Both the position numbers and the translations under genes were made by a program. From assembly GCA_021847105.1 (NCBI GenBank), contig JAJZUT010000003.1, positions 62,001-126,000 of the forward strand: a stretch of 64,000 nt of DNA. The letters run 5' to 3'. Source of the stretch: Pseudomonadota bacterium (GTDB lineage Bacteria > Pseudomonadota > Gammaproteobacteria > Steroidobacterales > Steroidobacteraceae). Under the pieces are notes generated by a model that saw only the letters and a program-made list of their open reading frames with translations, did no database searches and had not been told where the DNA came from. Numbering within the stretch: position 1 is the first letter of the stretch; the number at the start of each line of letters is the position of its first letter. Positions 30,511-40,103 of the stretch are shown in pieces.

Positions 30511-31673
30511 GCGTCCTCTCCGACATAACTGTCGATTTCGAGGCCGAAGGCGGAAATACCGTGCATCTGCTTCGGCGCAGACAGCACCCGCATGCGCCGC
30601 ACGCCCAGATCCTTCAGGATCTGCGCACCGATGCCGAAGGTCTTGAGCACCTGCCCATCGCGGCGCGCCGCGCGCGCCGCGGTCTCAGTCTCCGGCGGCG
30701 CTCCGAGTGAACGCAGCGAATCGAGCAGATCGTTCGGCGCCTCGCGCTCGCGCAGAATCACGATCACCCCACTGCCGGCGTGCGCGATACGTTGCATGGC
30801 CGCCCGCAGCGTCCAGGCGAGCGGATCGGCCCGGATGCCGAGCAGATCGCGCAGCGGATCGGCCAGATGTACCCGCACCAGCGGCGGTTGCGGCCCCTCG
30901 AGCGAGCCCTTGACCAGCGCCAAATGCACCTCCTCGCCCACTCGATCCTCGTAAGCGAACAGGCGGAACCCGCCGAACTCGGTGTCCACGGATTGCTCGG
31001 ACAGCCGCACGATCGAGCGCTCATTACGCAGCCGGTAGCGGATCAGATCGGCAATGGTGCCGATCTTCAGCTCGTGACGGGCCGCGAACGCATGCAGCTG
31101 CTCGCGGCGCGCCATCGTGCCGTCATCGTTCATCACTTCGGCGATCAATCCCACCGGCGCCAGTCCGCTCAGACGGCACAGGTCCACCGCCGCTTCGGTA
31201 TGCCCGGTGCGCACCAGCACTCCTCCCCGGCGCGCGCGCAGCGGAAAAATGTGCCCCGGCCGTGCAAAATCGGCTGCACGCGCTTCGGCGCGGGCCAGTG
31301 TACGGATGGTGACCGCCCGATCGCTTGAGGAGACCCCGGTGGTGGTGCCGGCGAGCGCGTCGACCGAGACGGTGAAGGCGGTCCGGTGCGCTTCGCTGTT
31401 GTTCGTGACCATCTGCGGCAGCTCGAGTCGATCGAGCCACGCCTCCTCCATGGGCACGCACAGGATCCCGCTGGTGTGGCGGATCATGAATGCCACCGCC
31501 TCGGGGCTCGCGCATTCAGCCGCCATGATCAGATCACCCTCGTTCTCGCGATCCTCATCGTCCATGATGATGACCATGCGTCCGGCTTTCAGGTCCGCGA
31601 GGATCTCCTCGATGCTGTTCAGTTTGCCGGCGGCAGACGGCGCCTTACCGGAGAGGGGAAGGACTGTGGACAT
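30507..31673 (-). CDS. ribBA: 3,4-dihydroxy-2-butanone 4-phosphate synthase with degenerate GTP cyclohydrolase II domain
   Basis: The N-terminal domain (about 18-215) makes dihydroxybutanone phosphate from ribulose 5-phosphate; DDEDRENEGDL and RTGHTEAAVDL are intact. The C-terminal domain (about 220-388) has the GTP cyclohydrolase II fold but lacks the zinc cysteines: where active enzymes carry a CxGD..G..RCDC-type motif, this one reads VHLADPLRDLLGIRADP. It is therefore probably inactive as GTP cyclohydrolase II, as in many proteobacterial RibBA-like proteins, and a separate RibA is expected elsewhere. AGGT lies seven bases before the ATG. It starts after a 331-base gap rather than directly behind ribE. 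Confidence 0.93.
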   Translation of the reverse strand: MSTVLPLSGKAPSAAGKLNSIEEILADLKAGRMVIIMDDEDRENEGDLIMAAECASPEAVAFMIRHTSGILCVPMEEAWLDRLELPQMVTNNSEAHRTAFTVSVDALAGTTTGVSSSDRAVTIRTLARAEARAADFARPGHIFPLRARRGGVLVRTGHTEAAVDLCRLSGLAPVGLIAEVMNDDGTMARREQLHAFAARHELKIGTIADLIRYRLRNERSIVRLSEQSVDTEFGGFRLFAYEDRVGEEVHLALVKGSLEGPQPPLVRVHLADPLRDLLGIRADPLAWTLRAAMQRIAHAGSGVIVILREREAPNDLLDSLRSLGAPPETETAARAARRDGQVLKTFGIGAQILKDLGVRRMRVLSAPKQMHGISAFGLEIDSYVGEDA

Positions 31674-32004
31674 GGGACGGACCTGATTCGGGGGGGCGAT
31701 AGTATAGCGTGCGCGCCGCCCGTCCCGGAGCCCCGCTGCCCCTCAGCGGCAGTCCATCGCAGCCCGCTCGGGCAACACCGCCGGGTCGGCTCGGGAGGGA
31801 ACCGGGTGCCCGCGGAGGCCCCCTGGCCGCCGTGCACGCACCACCCGCACCGAGCGAGGGTGGAAGGAATCGCAATGGCGACCAAGGCTCACTGCGGCCG
31901 TGCCCGCTCGTGTCCCCGGCCGTCTCCGCCCGATTGACGCTCTCCGCGCCGCGACCGGCAGGACGCGTCCCAGCCCGGTATCCATCGGACCGGCGTCTAC
32001 CGCC
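31674..32004 (-). promoter_or_regulatory. 331-base gene-free gap before ribBA with -10 candidate and hairpin
   Basis: Separates the hydrolase stop from ribBA. On the minus strand TATACT (31706-31701) is a good -10 about 27 bases before the ATG; the -35 position is poor. CCGCTG-N5-CAGCGG (31733-31749) can form a hairpin upstream of it. I looked for the FMN riboswitch and found only scattered short resemblances (such as CCGGCGGTG), not the conserved helices. No gene is supported in the rest. Confidence 0.4.
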
Positions 32005-34245
32005 TCAATCGCCCTGCCGTCGCATGCCGCACGCCGCCGAGATGCCCTGGTAGAACTGCTCATAGATGGCACCGCCGTGCGCAAATTCGAACATTGCCGG
32101 CGGACCACCGAGCAGCGCCGCAAAATCGATGGGACGAACCCGCCGCAGGTCCGCCGCGCGAGTCCGCCCGGAGGCGATCCCGATCGTGCCGAGGATGCCG
32201 GGCGCATAATTCGGTCCGGTATCGGCGAGCTGCCCGATCGTGATGTCGATGGTACCGCTGGCGTAGATCACCACTTGCAGCGTGTTGGGTGCGCTGGTAC
32301 CTGCCGCCGGCACGTTCAGGTACGTGACGATCACGCGATGATGGGCGGCATCGTACCACGCAAAGACACCACCGCCCGGGAGCGCGGCCGAGCTGTCGAG
32401 ATCCTTCATCAGGACCCCGATGGTCAATCGGTTGGTCAGCAGCAGCTGTCCGCGCATGTACCAGGGCGAGCCGTTGTCATCGACACCGGTGTAATCGCCC
32501 GAGGTGCGGCTGGTGATGGCGCCATCCTCGCTGACAAAGAGCGTGCTCACCGGCTGACCGGTGCCGGGCACCGGGAAGGAGAACCCGGGATAGCTCAGCG
32601 TCGCCGTGCCGTTGCCCGCCACGTTGAGCTTCGTCGAGCCGGACGCGAGCAACGCCTGGCCAGCGCGCACCGATACCCGGTAATACCCCCCGACCGGAAC
32701 GAACTCAATCTGATCGCCGCCACTGAGGTTGAAGGGGTGCGCGCGCACGTGCTCGCAGTTCTTGACCACGTGCACCAGCGGGTTGTCGGGCGGCATGCGC
32801 ATGTGCGCTCGGTTCGGCACGTCGTGCCCATCCGGGTCGCCGCTCTCGCCGGCATCCCGGTGGTGCAGCATTGCATCGAAGAACGACACCGCGTATTCGT
32901 TGGTCAATTCGGTTGATTCGGCGATCGGCAACTGGCGCTCGAGCGGCATGTCGGCCTCGAGCTGCTGCTTCGCGGCCAGAATCTGCGGATTGCCGAACAG
33001 CACCGCCTGCAGCTGCGCATCGCTCACACCGTCGAAGACCGAGGCGGGACAGAAGTTGTAGACCCCATCCTCGTACGGGCCGGTGTAACTCCAGTAAAAC
33101 GTCGAATCGAAGACGTAGTTGGCAATATCAGATGGATTGAATGCGCCCGGGTCACTGAAGACTCCGGGGAATAGCGCCGGATTGATCGCGACCAGCGAAT
33201 TGTGAATATCCTGACACCAGCTCGTCTGGTATTGCCCGATGTGATGATTCCAGCCGGCAATGTCGACGAGATACTTCTTCGGCGCATTGACGAACGCATT
33301 GAAATTGCTGTAGGCAATACCGGTGTCGTTGCCAAAGAACATCAGTGGCACATCCGCATTGGCGTAGTCGCCGGCAGTGAGCAGCAGACCGTAATTGGTG
33401 CCGGCGCCCATGAAAGCGGCCCGGACGCGCCGGTCGGCGGGCAGGCCCATCGAGCTGATGCCCGTGACGGTGGCAAGCGCCGTCATGCCACCGAGCGAGT
33501 AGCCGATCACGCCGATCTGCCCGGGATTGATCGCGGCGGCGAACGGCAGGCCGGGACGATTCAGCTGGCCGGCGAGGATCGCGCTGATCACGAAACTCAC
33601 GTCCTTGACGCGCTGATAAATGGTGTCAGCGTAAATGCTGGGGTTCGGCCCGAGCTGCAGGCCGAGATAGTGCTCCATGAAATACGTCTGATACCAGGCA
33701 TCGTCATCGCCGGTATGCTCGACCGAGGCCACGATGTAACCGTTGCTCGCCAACGTCTCGAGGGTGTCAGGCAGGTTCTTGCCCGCGGACACCTCGTAGC
33801 CGTGCGTGGCCACCAGCAGAGGGAAACTGCCTTTGGCGAGCGGCCCTCCCTCGGCAATTCGATGGCTGGAGAGACTGCCGGCAAAAGTGACGGGCGGGGT
33901 ATCCGGAAGGCCTGGATAGACCGCGCCACCAGGATTCTGGTTGTAGATCGGATTGTTCCAGGTGTAGCGAATGTGCTGCGTGGGCTGCGCGGAGGTCGGA
34001 TACCAGATCTGCACGTACAGCGGGCGGCCCGGAGTCGTCACCGGGGTGGATCCGTCCGGGTTGCGCGTGGTGTCCCAGACCACCATCGTGGTGTGCCCGA
34101 TGGCATAACTGCCGCGCGGCGCCGTGACGTTCCACTGACTTGCGGCCTCGTCCGCATGCGCCCAGCGGCCCGCACCAACCAGGATCGACAACGCACAGCA
34201 GACCCCCACGAAGCCAGATAGCCAGCGGCGGTTATTATTCGACAT
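32005..34245 (-). CDS. Secreted alpha/beta-hydrolase with C-terminal nidogen-like beta domain
   Basis: 746 residues. Signal peptide about 1-31 (hydrophobic core FVGVCCALSILVGAG, then AHA-DEA). The alpha/beta-hydrolase domain (about 40-470) resembles the PAF-acetylhydrolase/dienelactone hydrolase group: nucleophile elbow GVIGYSLGG with S250, acid candidate D307 in FFGNDTG, histidine candidates H334/H335 in AGWNHHIG. The last 200 residues form a beta-rich domain (GGVFAWYDAAHHRVIVTYL, then a NTLQVVIYASGTIDI strand pair) like the nidogen-type domain found in other bacterial exported proteins. The substrate is unknown; esterase or lipase activity is likely. The gene interrupts the rib operon, its core is visibly poorer in G+C than its neighbours, and it has its own promoter and an AGGGGG ribosome binding site. 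Confidence 0.82.
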   Translation of the reverse strand: MSNNNRRWLSGFVGVCCALSILVGAGRWAHADEAASQWNVTAPRGSYAIGHTTMVVWDTTRNPDGSTPVTTPGRPLYVQIWYPTSAQPTQHIRYTWNNPIYNQNPGGAVYPGLPDTPPVTFAGSLSSHRIAEGGPLAKGSFPLLVATHGYEVSAGKNLPDTLETLASNGYIVASVEHTGDDDAWYQTYFMEHYLGLQLGPNPSIYADTIYQRVKDVSFVISAILAGQLNRPGLPFAAAINPGQIGVIGYSLGGMTALATVTGISSMGLPADRRVRAAFMGAGTNYGLLLTAGDYANADVPLMFFGNDTGIAYSNFNAFVNAPKKYLVDIAGWNHHIGQYQTSWCQDIHNSLVAINPALFPGVFSDPGAFNPSDIANYVFDSTFYWSYTGPYEDGVYNFCPASVFDGVSDAQLQAVLFGNPQILAAKQQLEADMPLERQLPIAESTELTNEYAVSFFDAMLHHRDAGESGDPDGHDVPNRAHMRMPPDNPLVHVVKNCEHVRAHPFNLSGGDQIEFVPVGGYYRVSVRAGQALLASGSTKLNVAGNGTATLSYPGFSFPVPGTGQPVSTLFVSEDGAITSRTSGDYTGVDDNGSPWYMRGQLLLTNRLTIGVLMKDLDSSAALPGGGVFAWYDAAHHRVIVTYLNVPAAGTSAPNTLQVVIYASGTIDITIGQLADTGPNYAPGILGTIGIASGRTRAADLRRVRPIDFAALLGGPPAMFEFAHGGAIYEQFYQGISAACGMRRQGD

Positions 34246-34461
34246 GGCGCCCCCTCAACATAACGCAATCTGCCGTTAGGTGTAATAACACCGGCCCGTC
34301 GCGCTGTCAATGATTCACAGGACGCGCCCCGGTGTCGCAGGCGTCGCAGTCGCACGCGACACAACACAACTCGCCGCTCGTGGTCAGCGTGGAAACTGCA
34401 GCCGGCTTGCGCCAGTGGCCGGCCGCATGCGCTCATCTTGCGAGCCCGCAGCGCAGAGCTT
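34246..34461 (-). promoter_or_regulatory. Hydrolase upstream region: near-consensus sigma-70 promoter with inverted repeat
   Basis: On the minus strand a perfect TTGACA (34310-34305), 17 bases, then TATTAC (34287-34282). The -10 lies inside the inverted repeat GGTGT-N4-ACACC (34279-34292), a possible operator. ATG 34245 is about 37 bases downstream. The remaining 150 bases up to the ribE stop show no gene and no clear terminator. Confidence 0.6.
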
Positions 34462-35091
34462 TCAGGCCGGCTCCTGCGCTGCACTACGCTGTGACCCAGA
34501 CTCGCCGAGCAGTCGCTCGGCGTAGCGGGCCATCAGATCGACCTCGATGTTGACGAAATCTTCCGGTTCGAGCGACCCAAGCGTGGTGACCTCACGGGTA
34601 TGCGGAATGAGGTTCACGCGAAAGACGTTCTTGTGCACGATGTTGACGGTGAGGCTGACTCCGTCGATGGCAATCGATCCCTTGCGCGCGACATAACGGG
34701 CGAGCTCGTCCCCGGCCAACGCCACGTCCATCCGCCACGAGCGGGCCTCCTCGGCGATGTCGACCACCTGTCCCAATCCGTCTACGTGCCCGGTGAGCAG
34801 ATGGCCGCCGAGCGCATCGCCCATCTTCAGCGCCGGCTCGAGGTTGACTGGCGCCCCGAGCGACATTCGCCCGAGGGTCGTCAGGCGCAGCGTCTCGCTC
34901 GAGACATCCGCGGCGAACGATCGCTCCCCCAGAGCCACTACCGTGAGGCAACAGCCCTGCACGCAAATGCTGTCGCCGAGACGCAGACCCGCCGGGTCCA
35001 GGCGCTCGAACTGAAAGCCCATGCGCAAATCCCCGTGCTGCTGCTCGCTCGAGATCACGCGCCCCACGTCCTGCACAATACCGGTAAACAC
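34462..35091 (-). CDS. ribE: Riboflavin synthase alpha chain
   Basis: Dismutates two 6,7-dimethyl-8-ribityllumazines to riboflavin. 209 residues with two lumazine-binding repeats, the N-terminal MFTGIVQDVGRV, and HLLTGHVDGLGQV; the IDGVSLTVN of the second repeat is also present. It starts 18 bases after ribD. The gene downstream in the operon order, ribBA, is displaced 2.8 kb by the hydrolase gene. Confidence 0.97.
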   Translation of the reverse strand: MFTGIVQDVGRVISSEQQHGDLRMGFQFERLDPAGLRLGDSICVQGCCLTVVALGERSFAADVSSETLRLTTLGRMSLGAPVNLEPALKMGDALGGHLLTGHVDGLGQVVDIAEEARSWRMDVALAGDELARYVARKGSIAIDGVSLTVNIVHKNVFRVNLIPHTREVTTLGSLEPEDFVNIEVDLMARYAERLLGESGSQRSAAQEPA

Positions 35092-35109
35092 AGCACCCCT
35101 CCTCGTCGC

Positions 35110-36249
35110 TCAACGCCCCTTGGGCCGCAGGCGCAGCCGCAGATCGACCCCGACCTGGCACACGTCCATCATGACAAACCACGGCGAATCCTGCAGCTCG
35201 GCGAGTGCCGGCAACTCCGCGAGCGGCCGGCCCTGCGGTCCGATCAGCCGCGGCGCGACGTACAACAGCAATTCGTCGACCTGCTCCTCGGCGAGCAGGG
35301 CGCCCGCCAGTGTCGGACCGGCTTCGACCCACAACTCGTTGATTTCCCGACGCCCGAGCCGCTCCAGCAGCATCGCAAGCGGCACTCGCCCGTGGACATC
35401 GGCCGACAGCTCCTCGAGCGTCGCGCGATCGGCGAGCTCCGCGCGACGGGCAGCGTAGTGTCCATCGGCGCCGGCGGGCTGCCCTGTGCACACCAGCATG
35501 ACCTCCCCCGTCACGGAGAACAGGCGCGCGCTCGGCGGCGTGCGCAGGTGTGAATCCAACACCACCCGTAGCAGCGGTGGCCGTGGCCCCGCGGAGGACT
35601 CGTCAAGACGCACGTCGAGGCGTGGATCGTCGGCAAGCACGGTACCGATCCCCGTCATGACCGCACCGCTGCGGGCACGCCAGGACTGCACGTCGGCACG
35701 CGCTTCTGCGCCGGTGATCCAGTGGCTCTCGCCGTTGCCGAGTGCGGTGCGCGCATCGAGACTCATGGCCAGCTTAACTCGCACCCAGGGACGGCCCGTG
35801 CGCATCCGTTTGAGGAAACCCGCATTGAGCTCGGTGGCCTCGGCGGCGAGCAACCCGGATTCGACCCGCACACCGCGCTCGCGCAGGAGGCGCTCGCCCT
35901 CACCGTTGACCCGGGGATTGGGGTCCGCAACCGCAAAGACCACTCGCGCAATGCCCGCTGCGAGCAACGCCTGCACGCACGGAGGGGTCCGACCGTGGTG
36001 ACTGCAGGGCTCGAGCGTGACGTAGGCAGTCGCTCCCGCCGCAGCCGCACCCGCGACACGCAGCGCATGCACCTCGGCATGCGGCTCACCGGCACGGGCA
36101 TGCCAGCCCTCGGCGAGGATCTGCTCCTCGCGGGCGATGACGCAGCCGACCCGAGGGTTCGGGTGCGCCGTTTCCAGACCGAGCGCCGCCAGCTCGAGCG
36201 CACGCGCCATCGCGAACCGATCAAAGTGCGAAAACCGCGCGCCGCTCAT
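35110..36249 (-). CDS. ribD: Bifunctional pyrimidine deaminase / reductase (RibD)
   Basis: Second and third steps of riboflavin synthesis: zinc-dependent deamination of the pyrimidine, then NADPH reduction of the ribosyl chain. The N-terminal deaminase carries HAEVHAL and [11 protein letters not shown]; the C-terminal reductase domain has [12 protein letters not shown] and [13 protein letters not shown]. 379 residues. ATGA overlap with nrdR. Confidence 0.97.
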   Translation of the reverse strand: MSGARFSHFDRFAMARALELAALGLETAHPNPRVGCVIAREEQILAEGWHARAGEPHAEVHALRVAGAAAAGATAYVTLEPCSHHGRTPPCVQALLAAGIARVVFAVADPNPRVNGEGERLLRERGVRVESGLLAAEATELNAGFLKRMRTGRPWVRVKLAMSLDARTALGNGESHWITGAEARADVQSWRARSGAVMTGIGTVLADDPRLDVRLDESSAGPRPPLLRVVLDSHLRTPPSARLFSVTGEVMLVCTGQPAGADGHYAARRAELADRATLEELSADVHGRVPLAMLLERLGRREINELWVEAGPTLAGALLAEEQVDELLLYVAPRLIGPQGRPLAELPALAELQDSPWFVMMDVCQVGVDLRLRLRPKGR

Positions 36250-36818
36250 TCCGCCTCTCCGCCGCCCTCGCCGCCGGGCGAGCCCTCCGGTGGCAGCAAG
36301 GAGAGCTGCCTGCGCTGGCCGGACCCGCCGGGCGTGCGCTTGCGCGGTCGCGCCGGCCGCGGCGCACGCGCATCGCGGAGCTTGCGGATTTCCTCATGAA
36401 ACGCCTCGACATCCTCAAAATGCCGGTACACCGAGGCAAAGCGCACATACGCGACCTCATCGAGCTGGCGCAGTTCCTCCATGACCAACTCGCCGATCGT
36501 GCCGGCGGCAATTTCTCGCTCCCCGAGCGTACGCACCCGATGCGAGATGTGGTTGACCGCCGCATCGATTGCCTCGCGCGCCACCGGCCGCTTCTCCAGC
36601 GCCTTCTCCATGCCGGCACGCAGTTTGGCCGGTTCGAATGGCTCGCGGCGCCGATCAGCCTTGACGACCATCGGCATGACCAGTTCGGGCGTCTCGAAAG
36701 TCGTGAAGCGCTCCCCGCAGGCCAGACACTCGCGCCGGCGGCGGATCTGCCCGCCATCCCCCGCCAGGCGCGAGTCGGTCACCTTGGTCTCGACGTGACC
36801 GCAGAATGGACAGTGCAT
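36246..36818 (-). CDS. nrdR: Transcriptional repressor NrdR
   Basis: ATP/dATP-sensing repressor of ribonucleotide reductase genes. Zinc ribbon C3, C6, C31, C34, followed by an ATP-cone (about 48-138). The family is about 150 residues; this one has a 40-residue arginine-, proline- and glycine-rich tail (about 150-190) beyond the usual end. The glyA-nrdR-ribD order is common in proteobacteria. Confidence 0.96.
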   Translation of the reverse strand: MHCPFCGHVETKVTDSRLAGDGGQIRRRRECLACGERFTTFETPELVMPMVVKADRRREPFEPAKLRAGMEKALEKRPVAREAIDAAVNHISHRVRTLGEREIAAGTIGELVMEELRQLDEVAYVRFASVYRHFEDVEAFHEEIRKLRDARAPRPARPRKRTPGGSGQRRQLSLLPPEGSPGGEGGGEAE

Positions 36819-36848
36819 GTCAGCGTCCCGTCCGCGGTCCGGTCTTAC

Positions 36849-38108
36849 TCACGCCGCTGCGTACACCGGAAATCGGCCGCAGAGCTCGAGGACCTGGCCG
36901 CGCACTGTCTCAATGACGGCCCCCTCACCGCCGGCGTCGAGCACATCGGCAATCAGGTCGGCCACACGCTCGACTTCCGCTTCCTTGAAGCCGCGAGTCG
37001 TCGAGGCCGGCGTGCCGATGCGCAGACCGCTGCTGATTGACGGCGGGCGCGGATCGTTGGGCACGGCATTCTTATTGACCGTAATATTGGCCTTGCCAAG
37101 CGCTGCGTCCGCATCTTTGCCGGTGATATCGCGCCCGATCAGGCTGAGCAGGAACAGATGATTGTCGGTGCCGCCGGAGACGATGTCGAAGCCACGCTGC
37201 TTCAGGCGTGCGGCCATGGCGCGCGCGTTCGCCAGCACCTGGCGCTGGTAATCCACGAACTGCGGCTGCAGCGCCTCGAGCAAGGCGACCGCCTTGGCGG
37301 CGATCACGTGCATCAGCGGACCGCCCTGGGTCCCGGGGAAGACCAGCGAGTTCAGCTTCTTTTCGATCTCCTCATTGGCCCGCGCCAGGATCAGACCGCC
37401 GCGCGGTCCACGCAGCGTCTTGTGCGTCGTCGTCGTCACGACGTCGGCATGGGGTAGCGGGCTCGGATATACGCCGGCCGCCACGAGGCCCGCCACGTGC
37501 GCCATGTCCACCACCAAGTAAGCGCCGACGCTCTTGGCGATCTGCGCAAACCGGGCCCAGTCGATGACGCGCGAATAGGCTGAAAATCCGGCAATGATCA
37601 TCTTCGGGCGATGCTCCGCGGCAAGGCGCGCCACCTGCTCGTAGTCGATCTCGCCGGTGTCCGGGCGAATGCCGTACTGCACCGCACGGAAGAACTTGCC
37701 GGAGAAGTTGACGCGCGCCCCGTGGGTGAGATGTCCGCCGTGATCGAGGCTCATGCCGAGAATCGGATCGCCCGGCTGCACCAGGGCGAAATACGCCGCG
37801 GCATTGGCCTGGGAGCCGGAGTGCGGCTGAACGTTGGCATAGGCGGCGCCGAAGAGCTTCTTGGCCCGGTCGATCGCGAGCTGTTCGGCGATATCGACGT
37901 ACTCGCAACCGCCGTAGTAGCGCTTGCCGGGGTAGCCCTCGGCGTACTTGTTGGTCAGCACCGACCCCTGAGCCTCAAGCACGCGCGGACTGGCATAATT
38001 TTCCGAAGCGATCAGCTCGATGTGATCTTCCTGCCGGCGCCGTTCGCCATCGATGGCGCGGGCCAGCTCGGGGTCAAAACTGCGAATATCCTGCGATTTT
38101 GTGAACAT
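36849..38108 (-). CDS. glyA: Serine hydroxymethyltransferase
   Basis: PLP enzyme that turns serine plus tetrahydrofolate into glycine and methylene-tetrahydrofolate, the main one-carbon source. 419 residues; the PLP lysine is K230 in [14 protein letters not shown], and [10 protein letters not shown] and HSGSQANAA are present. GAGG seven bases before the ATG. First gene of the glyA-nrdR-rib block and divergent from ettA. Confidence 0.98.
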   Translation of the reverse strand: MFTKSQDIRSFDPELARAIDGERRRQEDHIELIASENYASPRVLEAQGSVLTNKYAEGYPGKRYYGGCEYVDIAEQLAIDRAKKLFGAAYANVQPHSGSQANAAAYFALVQPGDPILGMSLDHGGHLTHGARVNFSGKFFRAVQYGIRPDTGEIDYEQVARLAAEHRPKMIIAGFSAYSRVIDWARFAQIAKSVGAYLVVDMAHVAGLVAAGVYPSPLPHADVVTTTTHKTLRGPRGGLILARANEEIEKKLNSLVFPGTQGGPLMHVIAAKAVALLEALQPQFVDYQRQVLANARAMAARLKQRGFDIVSGGTDNHLFLLSLIGRDITGKDADAALGKANITVNKNAVPNDPRPPSISSGLRIGTPASTTRGFKEAEVERVADLIADVLDAGGEGAVIETVRGQVLELCGRFPVYAAA

Positions 38109-38332
38109 GGGAAGCCTCTATTGATGGGCGCACACCGCGACTGCGCGGGCCCTGCCGGTCGGGTCGGGAGCGGAATTGTACCGAAGCGATCGGCGCGCAG
38201 CAGGCCCGCTACACGACGCGCTTCCCTCACATTGCGACGTACCCTCTGCCCAAGCCCGGTGCGCTCGCGCGATAATGTCCGCGCGGACGCCTCGGCGCCC
38301 GCATCGCCTCATCCACCCGCTGCAGAGCTTGC
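38109..38332. promoter_or_regulatory. Divergent glyA/ettA promoter region
   Basis: 224 bases. For glyA, TACAAT on the minus strand (38180-38175) lies about 65 bases before the ATG. For ettA, GATAAT (38271-38276) lies about 56 bases before its ATG. Neither has a convincing -35. No riboswitch or small gene was recognised. Confidence 0.4.
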
Positions 38333-40006
38333 ATGGCCCAGTACATTTATACGATGAATCGAGTGTCGAAGGTGGTGCCGCCTAAGCGCGTCATCCTCCG
38401 CGACATCAGTCTGTCCTTCTTTCCCGGTGCCAAGATCGGCGTGCTCGGCCTGAACGGCGCGGGCAAATCGACGCTGCTGAAGATCATGGCCGGCATCGAC
38501 ACGGAAATCGACGGCGAGGCCCGTCCACAGAACGGCATCCGCATCGGCTACCTGCCCCAGGAGCCGCAGCTCGACCCGGAGAGTGATGTGCGCACCACCG
38601 TACTGGAGGGCGTCGGGGAGACGCTCGCGCTGGTCGAGGCGTTCAACCGGCTGAGCGACCGCTTTGCCGAGCCGATGAGCGATGAGCAGATGAACGAACT
38701 GCTCGCCGAACAGGCCAAATTGCAGGACGCCATCGACGCAGCCGGCGGCTGGGAGCTCGAGCGCAAGCTCGATATCGCCGCCGATGCACTGCGCCTGCCG
38801 CCCTGGGAGGCCAAGATCGCCCCGTTGTCCGGCGGTGAAAAGCGCCGGGTGGCCCTGTGCCGGCTGCTGCTGTCGGCGCCGGACATGCTGCTGCTTGATG
38901 AGCCGACCAATCACCTCGACGCCGAGTCGATCGCCTGGCTCGAACGCTATCTCGAGCAGTACCCGAGCACGGTCATCGCCGTCACCCACGATCGGTACTT
39001 CCTCGACAACGTAGCTGAGTGGATTCTTGAGCTCGATCGCGGTCATGGCATTCCCTGGCACGGCAATTACTCCTCATGGCTTGAGCAGAAGGAGCAGCGG
39101 CTGCGCGTCGAGGAGCGCGAGCGCGAGTCGCTGCGCAAGACCCTCGAGCACGAGCTCGAATGGGTCCGGCAGAATCCCAAGGCGCGACAGGCTAAGAGCA
39201 AGGCGCGTCTGCAGCGCTACGAGGAGCTCTCCTCGCGCGAATTCCAGCAGCGCAATGAAACCAACGAGATCTACATCCCCCCCGGGGAGCGTCTCGGCGA
39301 CCAGGTCATCGAAGTCGAGGGCCTGCGCAAAGGCTTTGCAGAGCGGCTGCTGATCGACAATCTGTCCTTCAGTCTGCCGCGCGGCGGCATCGTCGGCATC
39401 ATTGGGCCGAACGGCGCAGGCAAGACGACGCTCTTCCGGATGCTGACGGGGGCAGAGCAGCCCGACGGCGGCCAGATCCGAATCGGACCAACGGTGAAGC
39501 TGGCGTATGTCGATCAGTCACGTCAGTCGCTGGATGACCGCAAGACGGTCTGGGAGGAGATCTCCGGCGGCCTCGACATGATCAAGGTGGGCAATTACGA
39601 GACGCCCTCGCGCAGCTACGTCGGTCGGTTCAACTTCAAAGGCACGCAACAGCAGCAGACCATCGGCGAGCTCTCCGGCGGTGAACGCAACCGGGTGCAC
39701 CTCGCCAAGGTGCTCAGCGCCGGCGGCAACGTGCTGCTACTCGATGAGCCGACCAATGACCTGGATGTCGAGACGCTGCGGGCGCTGGAGGAGGCGCTGG
39801 TGAACTTCCCCGGCTGTGCGGTGGTCATCTCCCATGACCGCTGGTTCCTCGACCGTGTCGCGACGCACATTCTCGCCTTCGAGGGCGACTCGCAGGTCGT
39901 GTGGTTCGAGGGCAACTATCAGGAATACGTCGAGGACTTCAAGCGGCGCAAGGGCGAGGCGGCAGCTCAGCCGCACCGTATTCGTTACAAGCCGCTCACG
40001 CGCTGA
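38333..40006 (+). CDS. ettA: Energy-dependent translational throttle protein EttA (ABC-F)
   Basis: Soluble ABC-F ATPase that binds the ribosomal E site and gates the first elongation step according to ADP/ATP. 557 residues with two nucleotide-binding domains: Walker A GLNGAGKS and GPNGAGKT, two LSGGE signatures, and DEPTNHLD / DEPTNDLD. The linker [20 protein letters not shown] is the tRNA-interacting arm. No membrane segment. Confidence 0.97.
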   Translation: MAQYIYTMNRVSKVVPPKRVILRDISLSFFPGAKIGVLGLNGAGKSTLLKIMAGIDTEIDGEARPQNGIRIGYLPQEPQLDPESDVRTTVLEGVGETLALVEAFNRLSDRFAEPMSDEQMNELLAEQAKLQDAIDAAGGWELERKLDIAADALRLPPWEAKIAPLSGGEKRRVALCRLLLSAPDMLLLDEPTNHLDAESIAWLERYLEQYPSTVIAVTHDRYFLDNVAEWILELDRGHGIPWHGNYSSWLEQKEQRLRVEERERESLRKTLEHELEWVRQNPKARQAKSKARLQRYEELSSREFQQRNETNEIYIPPGERLGDQVIEVEGLRKGFAERLLIDNLSFSLPRGGIVGIIGPNGAGKTTLFRMLTGAEQPDGGQIRIGPTVKLAYVDQSRQSLDDRKTVWEEISGGLDMIKVGNYETPSRSYVGRFNFKGTQQQQTIGELSGGERNRVHLAKVLSAGGNVLLLDEPTNDLDVETLRALEEALVNFPGCAVVISHDRWFLDRVATHILAFEGDSQVVWFEGNYQEYVEDFKRRKGEAAAQPHRIRYKPLTR

Positions 40007-40103
40007 GGTCCTGATGACCCGCCGTGTCTAGGCCCGATCTGCAACCCTGCAAGCAGCGCCCGCGATCGGCCCGGGGCGCGGCCCATGGAGCCGGGAGGCG
40101 CTA

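Noticed and set aside
31674..32004. FMN (RFN) riboswitch before ribBA
   Set aside because: Only short fragments such as CCGGCGGTG resemble the element; the conserved paired blocks are not present in order.
40007..40103. Terminator between ettA and mprF
   Set aside because: The CCGATC/GATCGG repeat has a 23-base loop and no T-run; too weak to call.
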